A stretch of 64,000 nt of DNA from JASLDZ01 sp038226305 (GTDB taxonomy: Bacteria; Pseudomonadota; Alphaproteobacteria; Caulobacterales; Caulobacteraceae): NCBI GenBank assembly GCA_038226305.1, contig JBBRQN010000004.1, positions 62,001-126,000 of the forward strand. Direction: 5' to 3'. The position numbers and the translations under genes were made by a program. Of this stretch, positions 26,166 through 34,364 are shown piece by piece. The notes under the pieces are model-generated. The model made no database searches. It saw nothing but the letters and a program-made list of their open reading frames with translations, and was not told the origin of the DNA. How positions within the stretch are numbered: the first letter of the stretch is position 1; every line of letters begins with the position of its first letter.

Positions 26166-27202
26166 CGATCAGGATCGTGCTCCTCCCCGGTGACGGGGTC
26201 GGGCCGGAAGTCACCGCCTCCGCCCGCGCAGCCCTGGAAGCTGTGGGCAGCCGTTTCGGGCTGGAGTTCGCTTTCGCCGAGCACGCCATCGGCGGTGCCG
26301 CCATCGACAGCCACGGCGAGCCCCTGCCAGCCAAGACGCAGGCGGCCTGCCTCGCCTCGCACGCCGTGTTCCTGGGTGCCGTGGGCGGTCCCAAGTGGGA
26401 CGGTGGGCAGAAACGGCCTGAGCAGGGGCTCTTGGCGATCCGCAAGGCGATGGGGCTCTTCGCCAACCTTCGGCCCGTGAAGGTGGATGCCACCACGGCC
26501 GACCGCTCCCCCCTAAAGCGCGAGGCGGTGGAAGGGGTAGACCTTCTGATCGTGCGAGAGCTAACCGGCGGCCTCTACTTCGGCACGCGCACGCGCACGC
26601 CGGACCGGGCGACCGATGAGTGCGTCTACACAACGGCCGAGGTCGAGCGGGTGGCGCACGTGGCGTTCCAGGCAGCCCGCAAGCGCCGCAGCAAGGTGGC
26701 CTCCATCGACAAGGCCAACGTGATGGAGACGAGCCGCCTGTGGCGCGAGACCGTCACCCGCATCGCGAAGGACTATCCCGACGTAGCGCTCGAACACGGC
26801 CTGGTGGATTCGGCCGCCATGCTCCTGATCACGCAGCCCAAGCGCTACGACGTGATCCTGACGGAGAACATGTTCGGCGACATCCTCTCGGATGAAGCCA
26901 GCGTGCTGTGCGGCTCCATCGGCCTTTTGGGTTCGGCCTCTCTCGGCGCGCCGAGAGCCCCCGGCCTGTTCGAACCGATCCACGGCTCGGCCCCCGACAT
27001 CGCAGGGCAGGACCGCGCCAACCCCGTGGGCGCCCTGCGTGCGACGGCGTCGCTGTTGCGCGACGGGCTGGGGCGGGGTGAGGCGGCCGATGCACTCGAT
27101 GGCGCCATCGACGCCGCGCTGGCGGCTGGCGCCGCGACCGCAGACCTTGGCGGAACACTCGGAACCCGGGCGATGACGCAGGCGGTGGTGGCGGCACTCT
27201 AG
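26162..27202 (+). CDS. leuB: 3-Isopropylmalate dehydrogenase
   Basis: A 346-residue NAD-dependent decarboxylating dehydrogenase that ends the leucine branch. LPGDGVGPEV at the N-terminus, LIVRELTGGLYFG, the Lys/Asn pair in SIDKANVMETSRLWR, ENMFGDILSDEAS and EPIHGSAPDIAGQ (NAD and metal site) are all present. The TTG start at 26162 overlaps the leuD stop. It is the last gene of the nine-gene operon; the next gene is 69 bases away with its own start signals. Confidence 0.97.
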   Translation: MTIRIVLLPGDGVGPEVTASARAALEAVGSRFGLEFAFAEHAIGGAAIDSHGEPLPAKTQAACLASHAVFLGAVGGPKWDGGQKRPEQGLLAIRKAMGLFANLRPVKVDATTADRSPLKREAVEGVDLLIVRELTGGLYFGTRTRTPDRATDECVYTTAEVERVAHVAFQAARKRRSKVASIDKANVMETSRLWRETVTRIAKDYPDVALEHGLVDSAAMLLITQPKRYDVILTENMFGDILSDEASVLCGSIGLLGSASLGAPRAPGLFEPIHGSAPDIAGQDRANPVGALRATASLLRDGLGRGEAADALDGAIDAALAAGAATADLGGTLGTRAMTQAVVAAL

Positions 27203-27271
27203 GGCATTGCCCTCGCCGCGAGGTGCCGTAAGCTCCCGGCAAAACAACAAACCACCTCGGGGAAACGTCAC

Positions 27272-28603
27272 ATGATCGGTCGTCGGATGCTGGGCGCTGT
27301 CGCGCTCTCGGTGCTCATGCTCGCTTCGGCGCCCCTGGCGCAGGCGAAGGAGCCGGTCGGCGGGGGCCTCAGCGTCGCCACCACCCCAGAATCGGTAGGC
27401 TTCGACTCGAGCCGCCTGAAGACGCTGGACGCCTACATGGCCAAGGTGGTCGCCGACGGCCGGGTCGCAGGCATGACCACGCTCCTCGCCCGCCACGGCA
27501 AGATCGTGGAGTTCAACACCTACGGCAAGGCGAGCCTGGCCACTGGTGCCCCGATGGCCAAGGACTCCATCGTGCGCATCTACTCCATGACCAAGCCGAT
27601 GACCGGCGTGGCCATGATGATCCTCTTCGAGCAGGGCAAGTGGCGCCTGGACGACCCGGTCACCCGGTTCGTGCCCGAATTCAAGAACCTGCGCGTCATG
27701 ACCGGCCTCGGCCCGGACGGTAAGACCATCATGACCGAAGAGATGAAGCGCCCGCCCACAATGCGCGAGATTATGAGCCACACGGCCGGCTTCGGCTACG
27801 GCCTCGGCGATGTGCATCCGGTCGACAAGGAATACCGCGCCAAGCGCGTGCTGGCCGCCAACGGCCTGAAGGAGATGATCGACCGCACGGCGACCATCCC
27901 CCTGATGTTCCAGCCCGGCACGAACTGGAGCTATTCCAACGCGGTCGATATCCAGGGCTACATCGTCGAGAAACTCTCCGGCATGACGCTGGGGCAGTTC
28001 ATGCAACAGAACATCTTCACGCCCCTGAAGATGAACGACACGGCGTTCGCGGTGAAGCCGGGCTCGGAGAAGCGTCTGGCGGCCGTCTATGTCGGCAAGA
28101 AGGGCGGCGGGATCGAGGAGCCGAAGGAGCTCTTCGGCGAGGCCATGCCCGACTACATCAAGGCTCCCAACATGGAGTCGGGCGGCGGCGGCCTCGTGTC
28201 CTCAACCATGGATTACGCGCGCTTCTCTCAGATGCTGGCCAACAAGGGCGAGCTCGACGGGGTGCGCATCCTGTCGCCCGCCTCGGTGGAGCTGATGGGC
28301 ACCAACGTCATCCCTAAGAGCGTGCTGGTCTCGTCGAACGGCACGAGCGTGGCGCGCTTCAACGAGGCCGTGGGCTTCGGGCTCGACTTCATGGTCGTGA
28401 ACGATCCCCGCGCCTCCGGCACGCTGGAGGGCAAGGGCTCCATGAGCTGGGGCGGGGCGGCCGGCACATGGTTCTGGGTCGACCCCACCAACGACGTGAT
28501 CTTCGTGGGCATGATCCAGCGCCTTGGCGGATCCGGCGGTGACGACCTGGGCGCGGCCGCCCGCACCTTGACCTATCAGGCGCTGACCCATCCTGAGCGG
28601 TAG
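27272..28603 (+). CDS. Exported serine hydrolase, class C beta-lactamase/esterase fold
   Basis: A 443-residue beta-lactamase-family protein with a Sec signal peptide ending APLAQA. The catalytic SxxK is S105-M-T-K108 (IYSMTKPMTG) and the YxN is Y221-S-N (GTNWSYSNAVD). In place of the third KTG motif, a MSWGGAAGTWFWVD segment (often HxG/WGG in esterases) is found, which points to an esterase such as EstB and not to an antibiotic-hydrolysing lactamase. The CDS starts at ATG 27272 after a possible promoter TTGCCC-N16-TAAGCT (27207-27234). Its target is unknown. Confidence 0.88.
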   Translation: MIGRRMLGAVALSVLMLASAPLAQAKEPVGGGLSVATTPESVGFDSSRLKTLDAYMAKVVADGRVAGMTTLLARHGKIVEFNTYGKASLATGAPMAKDSIVRIYSMTKPMTGVAMMILFEQGKWRLDDPVTRFVPEFKNLRVMTGLGPDGKTIMTEEMKRPPTMREIMSHTAGFGYGLGDVHPVDKEYRAKRVLAANGLKEMIDRTATIPLMFQPGTNWSYSNAVDIQGYIVEKLSGMTLGQFMQQNIFTPLKMNDTAFAVKPGSEKRLAAVYVGKKGGGIEEPKELFGEAMPDYIKAPNMESGGGGLVSSTMDYARFSQMLANKGELDGVRILSPASVELMGTNVIPKSVLVSSNGTSVARFNEAVGFGLDFMVVNDPRASGTLEGKGSMSWGGAAGTWFWVDPTNDVIFVGMIQRLGGSGGDDLGAAARTLTYQALTHPER

Positions 28604-28614
28604 GAACCTTCGGC

Positions 28615-28641
28615 GGGGCGTCGGCTTCCGTTAGACGCCCC
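28615..28641 (+). terminator. Hairpin after the serine hydrolase gene
   Basis: GGGGCGTC and GACGCCCC form an 8-bp stem with an 11-base loop, beginning 12 bases after the stop. There is no T-run, so it is a weak intrinsic terminator or an RNA-end stabiliser. Confidence 0.45.
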
Positions 28642-28718
28642 CTGAGCCGCCTGCAGGCGAGACTCGCTTCCTGTGGAGACCCGATGCGCCGCGACCTGCT
28701 TCTAGACGCCGTGGCGCG

Positions 28719-29807
28719 ATGAGCGAGGAGTCACCCCGCCCCTTCAGCCTCGCGGGGCTGAGGGCCGCCATCGAGGGCCTTGGCCAGCTGCGCCACATGC
28801 GCACCGTGCCCGAGCGGATAGATAGGCTCGTCGATGAGCAGCGCGAGCTCAGCCAGCTCGTTGCGCGGGAGCTGCACGCCATCCGCTGGCAGGTCGGTGT
28901 TCTGCAACGCACCCACAACACCTTGGCTGCAGCCCGGGCCCTGCCGCCTGAGTCGAGTTGGTCAGGAGTGCTGCACGATCGCCCCGCGCCGGAGCCCACG
29001 GCACCGGGCGGGGCGCTGGTATTCCCCTCCTCCTGCCTGTGCCGGCAAGAGGACATGGATAACCCCGCCATCCTCTACTGGCTGCACAGGCTGGGGCAGC
29101 TTCCCGCCTACCATCGCAAGCAGTGGGAGTTCGGCTTCCTCTGCCAGGTGCTGCACGAGCGGGGGGCGCTGGCCCCGGGCGCGCGGGGCCTTGGCTTCGG
29201 CGTGGGGGAGGAGCCCCTGTCGGCGCTTTTCGCGAGCTATGGCTGCCGGATTCTGGGCACGGACCAGGCGATGGATCAGGCCGTAGCCTCCGGCTGGACG
29301 GCCACCCACGAGCACGCCGCGGGCAAGGCCGCCCTGGCCCGGCCGGACATCTGCGAGCCCTCCGTCTTCGAAGCCGCCGTGGAGTTCGAGGCGGCGGACA
29401 TGAACGCGATCCCCGATCACCTGCGCGGGTTCGACTTCTGCTGGTCGGCTTGCGCGCTGGAGCACCTCGGCTCGCTGGAGCACGGGCTGACCTTCATCGA
29501 GCGCTCGCTCGACACCCTGAAGCCGGGGGGGCTGGCCGTTCACACCACCGAGTTCAATCTCAGCTCCAACGCCGACACCCTGGATCACAACCCGACCGTC
29601 ATCTACCGCAGGCGCGACCTGGAGGCGCTGGCGGCGCGACTGACCGCGGCGGGGCACACGGTGGCTCCCTTCGACTGGCGGCAAGGCGAGCGCCCGCTGG
29701 ACCGCTACATCGACGTGCCGCCCTTCACCCACGAGCCGCACCTGCGCCTCCTGCTCGACGGCTACGCCGCCACCTCGGTGGGGCTGATCATCCGCAAGGC
29801 GGTCTGA
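28719..29807 (+). CDS. SAM-dependent methyltransferase-like protein with N-terminal helical region
   Basis: A 362-residue protein. Residues about 20-75 (AIEGLGQLRHMRTVPERIDRL...) look helical with heptad-like spacing. From about 145 a class I methyltransferase fold is suggested by GLGFGVGEEPLSALFASYGC and the acidic strand end GTDQ (motif I and II), FDFCWSACALEHLGS (motif IV position) and the post-motif LDTLKPGGLAVHTTEFN. Related proteins often lie in polysaccharide or O-antigen loci, yet none is near here. The acceptor is unknown. It converges with the CoA-transferase gene with a one-base gap. Confidence 0.75.
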   Translation: MSEESPRPFSLAGLRAAIEGLGQLRHMRTVPERIDRLVDEQRELSQLVARELHAIRWQVGVLQRTHNTLAAARALPPESSWSGVLHDRPAPEPTAPGGALVFPSSCLCRQEDMDNPAILYWLHRLGQLPAYHRKQWEFGFLCQVLHERGALAPGARGLGFGVGEEPLSALFASYGCRILGTDQAMDQAVASGWTATHEHAAGKAALARPDICEPSVFEAAVEFEAADMNAIPDHLRGFDFCWSACALEHLGSLEHGLTFIERSLDTLKPGGLAVHTTEFNLSSNADTLDHNPTVIYRRRDLEALAARLTAAGHTVAPFDWRQGERPLDRYIDVPPFTHEPHLRLLLDGYAATSVGLIIRKAV

Positions 29808-29808
29808 C

Positions 29809-31038
29809 TCAAGCGAGCGGCGCCAGCCCCAGCTCGGCCACGACCTCGGCCGTGTGCTCGCCCAACAGCGGCGGGTGGCGGCGGATGTTGGTGGGCGTCG
29901 CGGAGAACCGCAGCGGCGAGCGCATGGCCACGTAGGCCCCGGCGGCGGGGTGCTCGTAGCGCTCGAACAGCCCCACCGCGTCGAGGTGCGGGTCGGCCAT
30001 CAGGTCTTCCAGCCGGTTCATGGGAGCCACCGGAATGTGCAGCGGCTTCAGCGCTGCCAGCCACTCGGCGGTGGTGCGCAGGGGCGTGACCGTCTCCAGA
30101 AGGGTGTACAGCGCCTGGATGTTCCTGGCCCGCTGCACCGGCTCGGCGAACCGGGGGTCTTGCGCCACCGTATCGGCCCACCCCACGAGATCGAAGAAGC
30201 CGGACCACTGCTGCGGCGTGTAAGGCAGCAGGCCGATCCAGCCATCTTTGGTGGGATAGGGCTTGCGGGCGGTGGTGGCGATGCGGTGATAGCCGAACGG
30301 GCCGGTGGGCGGGTCATAGACGTGGCCGAACTGGTGCTCCGCCAGGTTGAAGCTGGTGACGCACTCCAGCATGGGCACCTCCACGAACTGGCCCTCGCCC
30401 GAGCGCTCCCGGTGGAACAGGGCCGCCAGCACGGCCTGCACCATGAACAGGCCAGACACCTTGTCGGCCAGAACCGTGGGCATGAACCGGGGCGTAGGGT
30501 CGCCGTCGGCGCGGGAGAGGAGATCGGCCGCCCCGGAAGCCGCCTGGATCAGATCGTCATAGGCAGGCTCGCCCGAACACGGCCCCCCCGCTCCGTAGCC
30601 AGAGCCGTGAACGTAGACCACGTCGGGCCGCAGCGCCTTCACCCCTGCGTAGTCGAGCCCCAGCCGGGCCAGTCCATCCAGCCGCACCGTGGCCACGAAC
30701 ACGTCGCAGCTGGGCACCAGCGCCCGCAGGGCCGCCCGGTCGCCCTCGCGCCGCAGGTCGAGCAGAACGGATCGTTTGTTGCGGTTGATGGTCATGAAGA
30801 TCGGCCCCATCCCGGCAGGGGCGGCCCTGGGCGAGGGCCCCGCCCATCGCATCACGTCGCCATCGCGACCATCGGGGGAGGGGGCTTCGATCTTGATCAC
30901 CTCGGCCCCCATGTCGCCCAGGATCTGCGTGGCGTAGGCGCCGAAGACCACGGCCGTCATGTCGATGATGCGTACGCCCTTGAGGGGGCCGGTGGCGTCA
31001 GGGCTGAGCGTGTGAGTTCGGGGGGTGCCGGGCTGCAT
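29809..31038 (-). CDS. Family III CoA-transferase (CaiB/BaiF, formyl-CoA transferase-like)
   Basis: A 409-residue CoA-transferase. Family III features are LKGVRIIDMTAVVFGAYATQ, the downstream LGDMGAEVIKIEAP, NRNKRSVLLDLRRE and LFHRERSGEGQFVEVPMLE. The catalytic Asp is expected in the AYDDLIQAASG segment. The ATG at 31038 opens the recognisable domain; an open frame continues upstream to 32160 but runs antisense through the SDR gene and is not coding. It shares a 66-base divergent region with that SDR. The acyl substrate is unknown; Mct at 4252 is a distant relative, not a duplicate. Confidence 0.88.
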   Translation of the reverse strand: MQPGTPRTHTLSPDATGPLKGVRIIDMTAVVFGAYATQILGDMGAEVIKIEAPSPDGRDGDVMRWAGPSPRAAPAGMGPIFMTINRNKRSVLLDLRREGDRAALRALVPSCDVFVATVRLDGLARLGLDYAGVKALRPDVVYVHGSGYGAGGPCSGEPAYDDLIQAASGAADLLSRADGDPTPRFMPTVLADKVSGLFMVQAVLAALFHRERSGEGQFVEVPMLECVTSFNLAEHQFGHVYDPPTGPFGYHRIATTARKPYPTKDGWIGLLPYTPQQWSGFFDLVGWADTVAQDPRFAEPVQRARNIQALYTLLETVTPLRTTAEWLAALKPLHIPVAPMNRLEDLMADPHLDAVGLFERYEHPAAGAYVAMRSPLRFSATPTNIRRHPPLLGEHTAEVVAELGLAPLA

Positions 31039-31104
31039 CGCGCTTTTGTGGCACAGCTCGATCCGCTCGCGGTAGGCTCCCTTAAAACAAGGTGGGAGGC
31101 GGGC

Positions 31105-32073
31105 ATGGCTGAGCGGGTGACCTCGGGATTCGGGCACGACACGCGGGCGCGCGAGGTGGTCGCGGGGGCCGACCTTTCGGGCAAGACGGTGGTGGTCACC
31201 GGGGCGGCCAGCGGCATCGGCGTCGAGACGGCCCGGGCCTTGGCAGAGGCGGGCGCGACGGTGGTGCTGGCGGTACGTGACCTCGCCGCGGGGGAGCGCA
31301 CCGTGGCCGACATCAAGGCCGGCGCCCCTGCAGCCAAGGTCAGCGTGCAGCATCTCGACCTGGGTGACCTCGCCTCGGCGCGGGGCTTCGCGGCGGCCTT
31401 CGGCGACGGCCCCCTGCACATCCTGATCAACAACGCGGGCGTGATGGCCTGCCCCCTGGCCTACACAGCGGATGGCCTCGAGATGCAGGTGGGCACCTGC
31501 CACTTCGGACACTTCGCCCTGGCGCAGGGGCTGATCCCGGCCCTGCAGCGGGGGGCCGACGCCGCCGGGCGGCCCTCGCGGGTGGTGTCCCTGAGCTCCA
31601 TCGGGCACCGCCGCGGCGGCATCCACTTCGACGACATCCACTACCGCGTGCGGCCCTACGACAAGTGGGAGAGCTACGGCCAGGCCAAGACCGCCAACAG
31701 CCTCTTCGCCCTGGCGCTCAACGCCCGCTTCGGCTCGGCCGGCATCAACGCCAACGCCGTCATGCCCGGCGGCATCCTCACGCCCCTGCAGCGCCACCTG
31801 CCGGTGGAGGAGATGCGCGCCTTCGGCTGGATCGACGAGAACGGGAAGCCTAACGCCCGCTTCAAGACCACCGAACAGGGTGCGGCCACATCGGTGTGGG
31901 CCGCGGTCGGGGCGGAGCTTGAGGGCATCGGCGGGCTGTATCTGGAGGATTGTGCGCAGGCCCTCCCCTTCGACACGGCGAGCCCCTTCACCGGCGTCAT
32001 GCCCCACGCCCTGGACCCCGAAACGGCGGACCGCCTGTGGGGCGTGTCGGAGGAAACCATCGGGAAGATGTGA
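31105..32073 (+). CDS. Short-chain dehydrogenase/reductase, WWOX/retinol-dehydrogenase-like
   Basis: A 322-residue classical SDR. The NAD(P) motif TGAASGIG is at 32-39, NNAG at 109-112, the catalytic Ser near 164 (LSSIGHRRGG) and Y191xxxK195 (YGQAK). The DIHYRVRPYDKWESYGQAK stretch is typical of the WW-domain oxidoreductase/light-dependent protochlorophyllide-like subgroup. ATG 31105 is preceded by GGGAGG. It may form a functional pair with the divergent CoA-transferase. The substrate is unknown. Confidence 0.9.
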   Translation: MAERVTSGFGHDTRAREVVAGADLSGKTVVVTGAASGIGVETARALAEAGATVVLAVRDLAAGERTVADIKAGAPAAKVSVQHLDLGDLASARGFAAAFGDGPLHILINNAGVMACPLAYTADGLEMQVGTCHFGHFALAQGLIPALQRGADAAGRPSRVVSLSSIGHRRGGIHFDDIHYRVRPYDKWESYGQAKTANSLFALALNARFGSAGINANAVMPGGILTPLQRHLPVEEMRAFGWIDENGKPNARFKTTEQGAATSVWAAVGAELEGIGGLYLEDCAQALPFDTASPFTGVMPHALDPETADRLWGVSEETIGKM

Positions 32074-32260
32074 GTCCGGAGAGTCCGGTGCGAGGCCCCC
32101 CCCCGCAAAGCGGGGGAGGGGGACCACGCTCTTGCGTGGTGGTGGGGGCGAGCCCTGCACTCGACGTCGTGTGTGCGGCTCGCCCCCTCCGTCCGCTTCG
32201 CGGCCACCTCCCCCGCTTTGCGGGGGAGACCTGGAGTCCGGAGAGTCCGGCGAGTCCGGT
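32072..32260. repeat. Palindromic intergenic element flanked by GAGTCCGGN tandem repeats
   Basis: The 301-base gap between the SDR and VOC genes holds no gene. It starts with two 9-mers GAGTCCGGN (32072-32089), overlapping the SDR stop, and has three more at 32234-32260, so a 17-base direct repeat flanks the core. The core contains hairpins CCCCCGC-AAA-GCGGGGG (32100-32116), ACCACGC-TCTT-GCGTGGT (32123-32140), an 11-base inverted repeat GGGGGCGAGCC/GGCTCGCCCCC (32144-32187), and CTCCCCCGC-TTT-GCGGGGGAG (32208-32228). The two outer hairpins mirror each other. This looks like a composite REP/MITE-type element, with no open reading frame. The rest of the gap (32261-32374) shows nothing beyond upstream signals of the VOC gene. 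Confidence 0.75.
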
Positions 32261-32374
32261 CGGGTCGCGGGCGGGTGTCATCGGCGCAAGGTAGCCCCGG
32301 CGGCGAAGGGGGTGGATCGAATGTCGTGGGGCGCGTGCTAGCCTCGGCGCAACGACAAAAGAGGAAGCCGCCCC

Positions 32375-32797
32375 ATGATCGCCTACGCCACCCTTGGCAC
32401 CAACGACATGCCCCGCGCCCAGGCGTTCTATGCCGCGCTGATGGCCTCCATCGGCGGGCAGATGCTGTTCGAGCTGGCGCAGAATTCCAACGCGATCACC
32501 GCCTACGGCTTCAAGGGCAAGACCCGTTTCGGCCAGAACGACACCCCGGCGCTGGCGCTGGTGAAGCCGTATGACGGCGGCGTGGCGCACCCCGGAAACG
32601 GCACCATGCTGGCGATGGCCTTCGACACCCGGGCCGAAGTGGCCGCCTTCTACACCACAGCGATCAGCCTCGGCGCAGCCGACGAGGGCAAGCCCGGCGT
32701 GCGCGGCGAAGAAGGCCCGCGAGCCTTCTACGGCGCCTACTTCCGCGACCTCGACGGCAACAAGATCTGCGCCATGAAGCTCGGGCCCGCAGACTGA
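32375..32797 (+). CDS. VOC-family (glyoxalase/dioxygenase-fold) protein
   Basis: A 140-residue vicinal-oxygen-chelate protein with the two beta-alpha-beta-beta-beta modules. MIAYATLGTNDMPRAQAFYAALM opens the first and FYGAYFRDLDGNKICAMKL closes the second with the conserved DLDGN turn. ATG 32375 has AGAGGAAG upstream. Such small proteins act in lactoylglutathione chemistry or as resistance or stress factors; no function can be given. It converges with the P450 gene across a perfect hairpin. Confidence 0.88.
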   Translation: MIAYATLGTNDMPRAQAFYAALMASIGGQMLFELAQNSNAITAYGFKGKTRFGQNDTPALALVKPYDGGVAHPGNGTMLAMAFDTRAEVAAFYTTAISLGAADEGKPGVRGEEGPRAFYGAYFRDLDGNKICAMKLGPAD

Positions 32798-32802
32798 GGT
32801 GA

Positions 32803-32836
32803 CTTAAGACCTCCCCCGACCGGGGGAGGTCTTAAG
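32803..32836. terminator. Perfect 16-bp hairpin between convergent genes
   Basis: CTTAAGACCTCCCCCG and its exact complement CGGGGGAGGTCTTAAG are separated by AC. The stem lies 5 bases past the VOC stop and 2 bases before the P450 stop, so it can end both messages. It has no separate T-run. The CCTCCCCCG/CGGGGGAGG core is shared with the repeat at 32208-32228. Confidence 0.7.
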
Positions 32837-32838
32837 GC

Positions 32839-34179
32839 CTACGCCGCCTTCGCCGTGAAGCGCACCGGCAGCTTGCGGATCGCGTGGACGAAGTTGCCCG
32901 GGGCGATGTCGATGCCGCCGGAATACTCCATGTCGGGGAAGCGCTGCAGGATCTGGCGGTAGACCTCCTCCAGCTGCAGCTGCGCCACCCGCTTGCCCAG
33001 GCACACGTGCGGGCCGAGGCCGAAGGCGAGGTGCTTGGAGGCGTTGGCGCGGGTCACGTCCAGCCGGTCGGGGTCCTCGAACACCGCCGGGTCGCGGTTG
33101 GCGGCGCCGTAGAACATCACGACCTTCTCGCCCTCGCCGATTCTCTGGCCATTCAGATCCACGTCGGTGGAGGCGGTGCGGCGCATGTAGATCACCGGGC
33201 TCACCATGCGGATGAACTCGTCGGTGGCGTTGGGCAGGAGCGACGGGTCGGCGATCAGTTTGGCCTTCTGGTCGGGGTGCTCGGTGAGGAGCTTCATCGC
33301 GCCCGAGATGGTGTTGCGGGTGGTGTCGTTGCCGGCGAACACGATCAGGAGCCACGAGCCGTCGAGGTATTCGTCGGGCAGGTAACCGCCGTCGACCTTC
33401 GCCCGCGCGATAGCGGTCATCATGTCTTCCTGCGGGTCGTCGCGCCGCTTCTTCAGCATGTGCAGGCCGTATTCGAACATCTCCGAGACGTTTTCGTTGA
33501 ACGCCTGAATGAACTGCATCAGCTCGATCGTCGGCTCGGCGATCTTGGAGCGATCGGCCGCCAGGCTCTGCGCCAGCTCCAGATAGTGCATCCAGTTCAG
33601 GAACTTGGGCCGGTCGGCCTCGGGCACGCCCAGGATCTCGCACAGGGTGAAAAGCGGCAGGCGGGAGGAGACGGTCTCCACCAGATCGCACTCGCCGCCA
33701 TGCGCCTCGACCCCGTTCAGCAGGCGCGTGCTCTCCTGCGCCACCCGCTCCCGCAGCGTGTTCAGGTAGCGCGGGGTGAAGAACGGCATGTGCTCCTTGC
33801 GAAGCTGCAGGTGCCACGGCGCATCCATGTTGATCATGGTGTCCATCGAAGCGCGGAACAGGAGCGGATGGCGCGTCTCAGGCGGTCCGGCCGACAGCAG
33901 GATGCCGCCCTTCTGCGAGCTGAAGGTGACCGGATCAGAGTTCACCCGCGCCACGTCTTCATAGCGGGTGATGGCCCAGAAGCCGGGCTCGCGATCGTCG
34001 AGCTCGGTCTGCCAGGCGACGGGCGCCTGCTGGCGCAGGCGGGCATAGGTGGCGAAGGGGTGGCCGCCGGTGAAGCATCGCGGGTCGCCCAGCACCCTGG
34101 GATCGATCTCGGGATAGACCTTCCGGTGCGCGGGCGCCGGGCCGGTGGCGGCCACCATCGTCTCGCTCAAGAGCTGCAC
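32839..34179 (-). CDS. Cytochrome P450
   Basis: A 446-residue soluble bacterial P450. The haem signature is FGLGPHVCLGKR with the Cys ligand at 393, the I-helix oxygen-activation motif is AGNDTTR, and the K-helix ExxR lies in the segment before MVSPVIYMRR. GTG 34179 was chosen since GGGAG stands 7 bases before it; an ATG 21 bases downstream is an alternative. The CYP class resembles those acting on steroids, terpenes or fatty acids in alphaproteobacteria, as in the CYP125/CYP153-neighbour groups. No ferredoxin or reductase gene is adjacent. Confidence 0.93.
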   Translation of the reverse strand: MQLLSETMVAATGPAPAHRKVYPEIDPRVLGDPRCFTGGHPFATYARLRQQAPVAWQTELDDREPGFWAITRYEDVARVNSDPVTFSSQKGGILLSAGPPETRHPLLFRASMDTMINMDAPWHLQLRKEHMPFFTPRYLNTLRERVAQESTRLLNGVEAHGGECDLVETVSSRLPLFTLCEILGVPEADRPKFLNWMHYLELAQSLAADRSKIAEPTIELMQFIQAFNENVSEMFEYGLHMLKKRRDDPQEDMMTAIARAKVDGGYLPDEYLDGSWLLIVFAGNDTTRNTISGAMKLLTEHPDQKAKLIADPSLLPNATDEFIRMVSPVIYMRRTASTDVDLNGQRIGEGEKVVMFYGAANRDPAVFEDPDRLDVTRANASKHLAFGLGPHVCLGKRVAQLQLEEVYRQILQRFPDMEYSGGIDIAPGNFVHAIRKLPVRFTAKAA

Positions 34180-34291
34180 GGATCGTCTCCCTGGGTGACC
34201 TGGGCGTCGGCGTCTGGTGCGCCGTTCGCGTGGGGCCACTATGCGCAGCCCGCGGGGCCGAACAACGGCGCCGCGACGTAAAGCGGAAAGC

Positions 34292-34321
34292 TTGGCGCGC
34301 CCACATCCGGGGGACTAGCAT
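34292..34321 (+). promoter_or_regulatory. Candidate sigma-70-type promoter of the exported hydrolase
   Basis: TTGGCG (34292-34297) and TAGCAT (34316-34321) are spaced 18 bases. The -10 box ends 43 bases before the ATG at 34365. The -35 matches consensus at four of six positions; the -10 is weaker. Confidence 0.35.
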
Positions 34322-34364
34322 CGCCCCCGAAGGGCTCGCGCGGAGACGGGCCGCGAGGAACCGC

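Noticed and set aside
27272..28603. Antibiotic-resistance beta-lactamase
   Set aside because: SxxK and YSN are present, but the K-T-G motif is replaced by a WGG-type segment, which fits an esterase.
29809..32160. Apparent 783-residue CoA-transferase with a long N-terminal domain
   Set aside because: Upstream of 31038 the frame runs antisense through the SDR gene with no recognisable domain.
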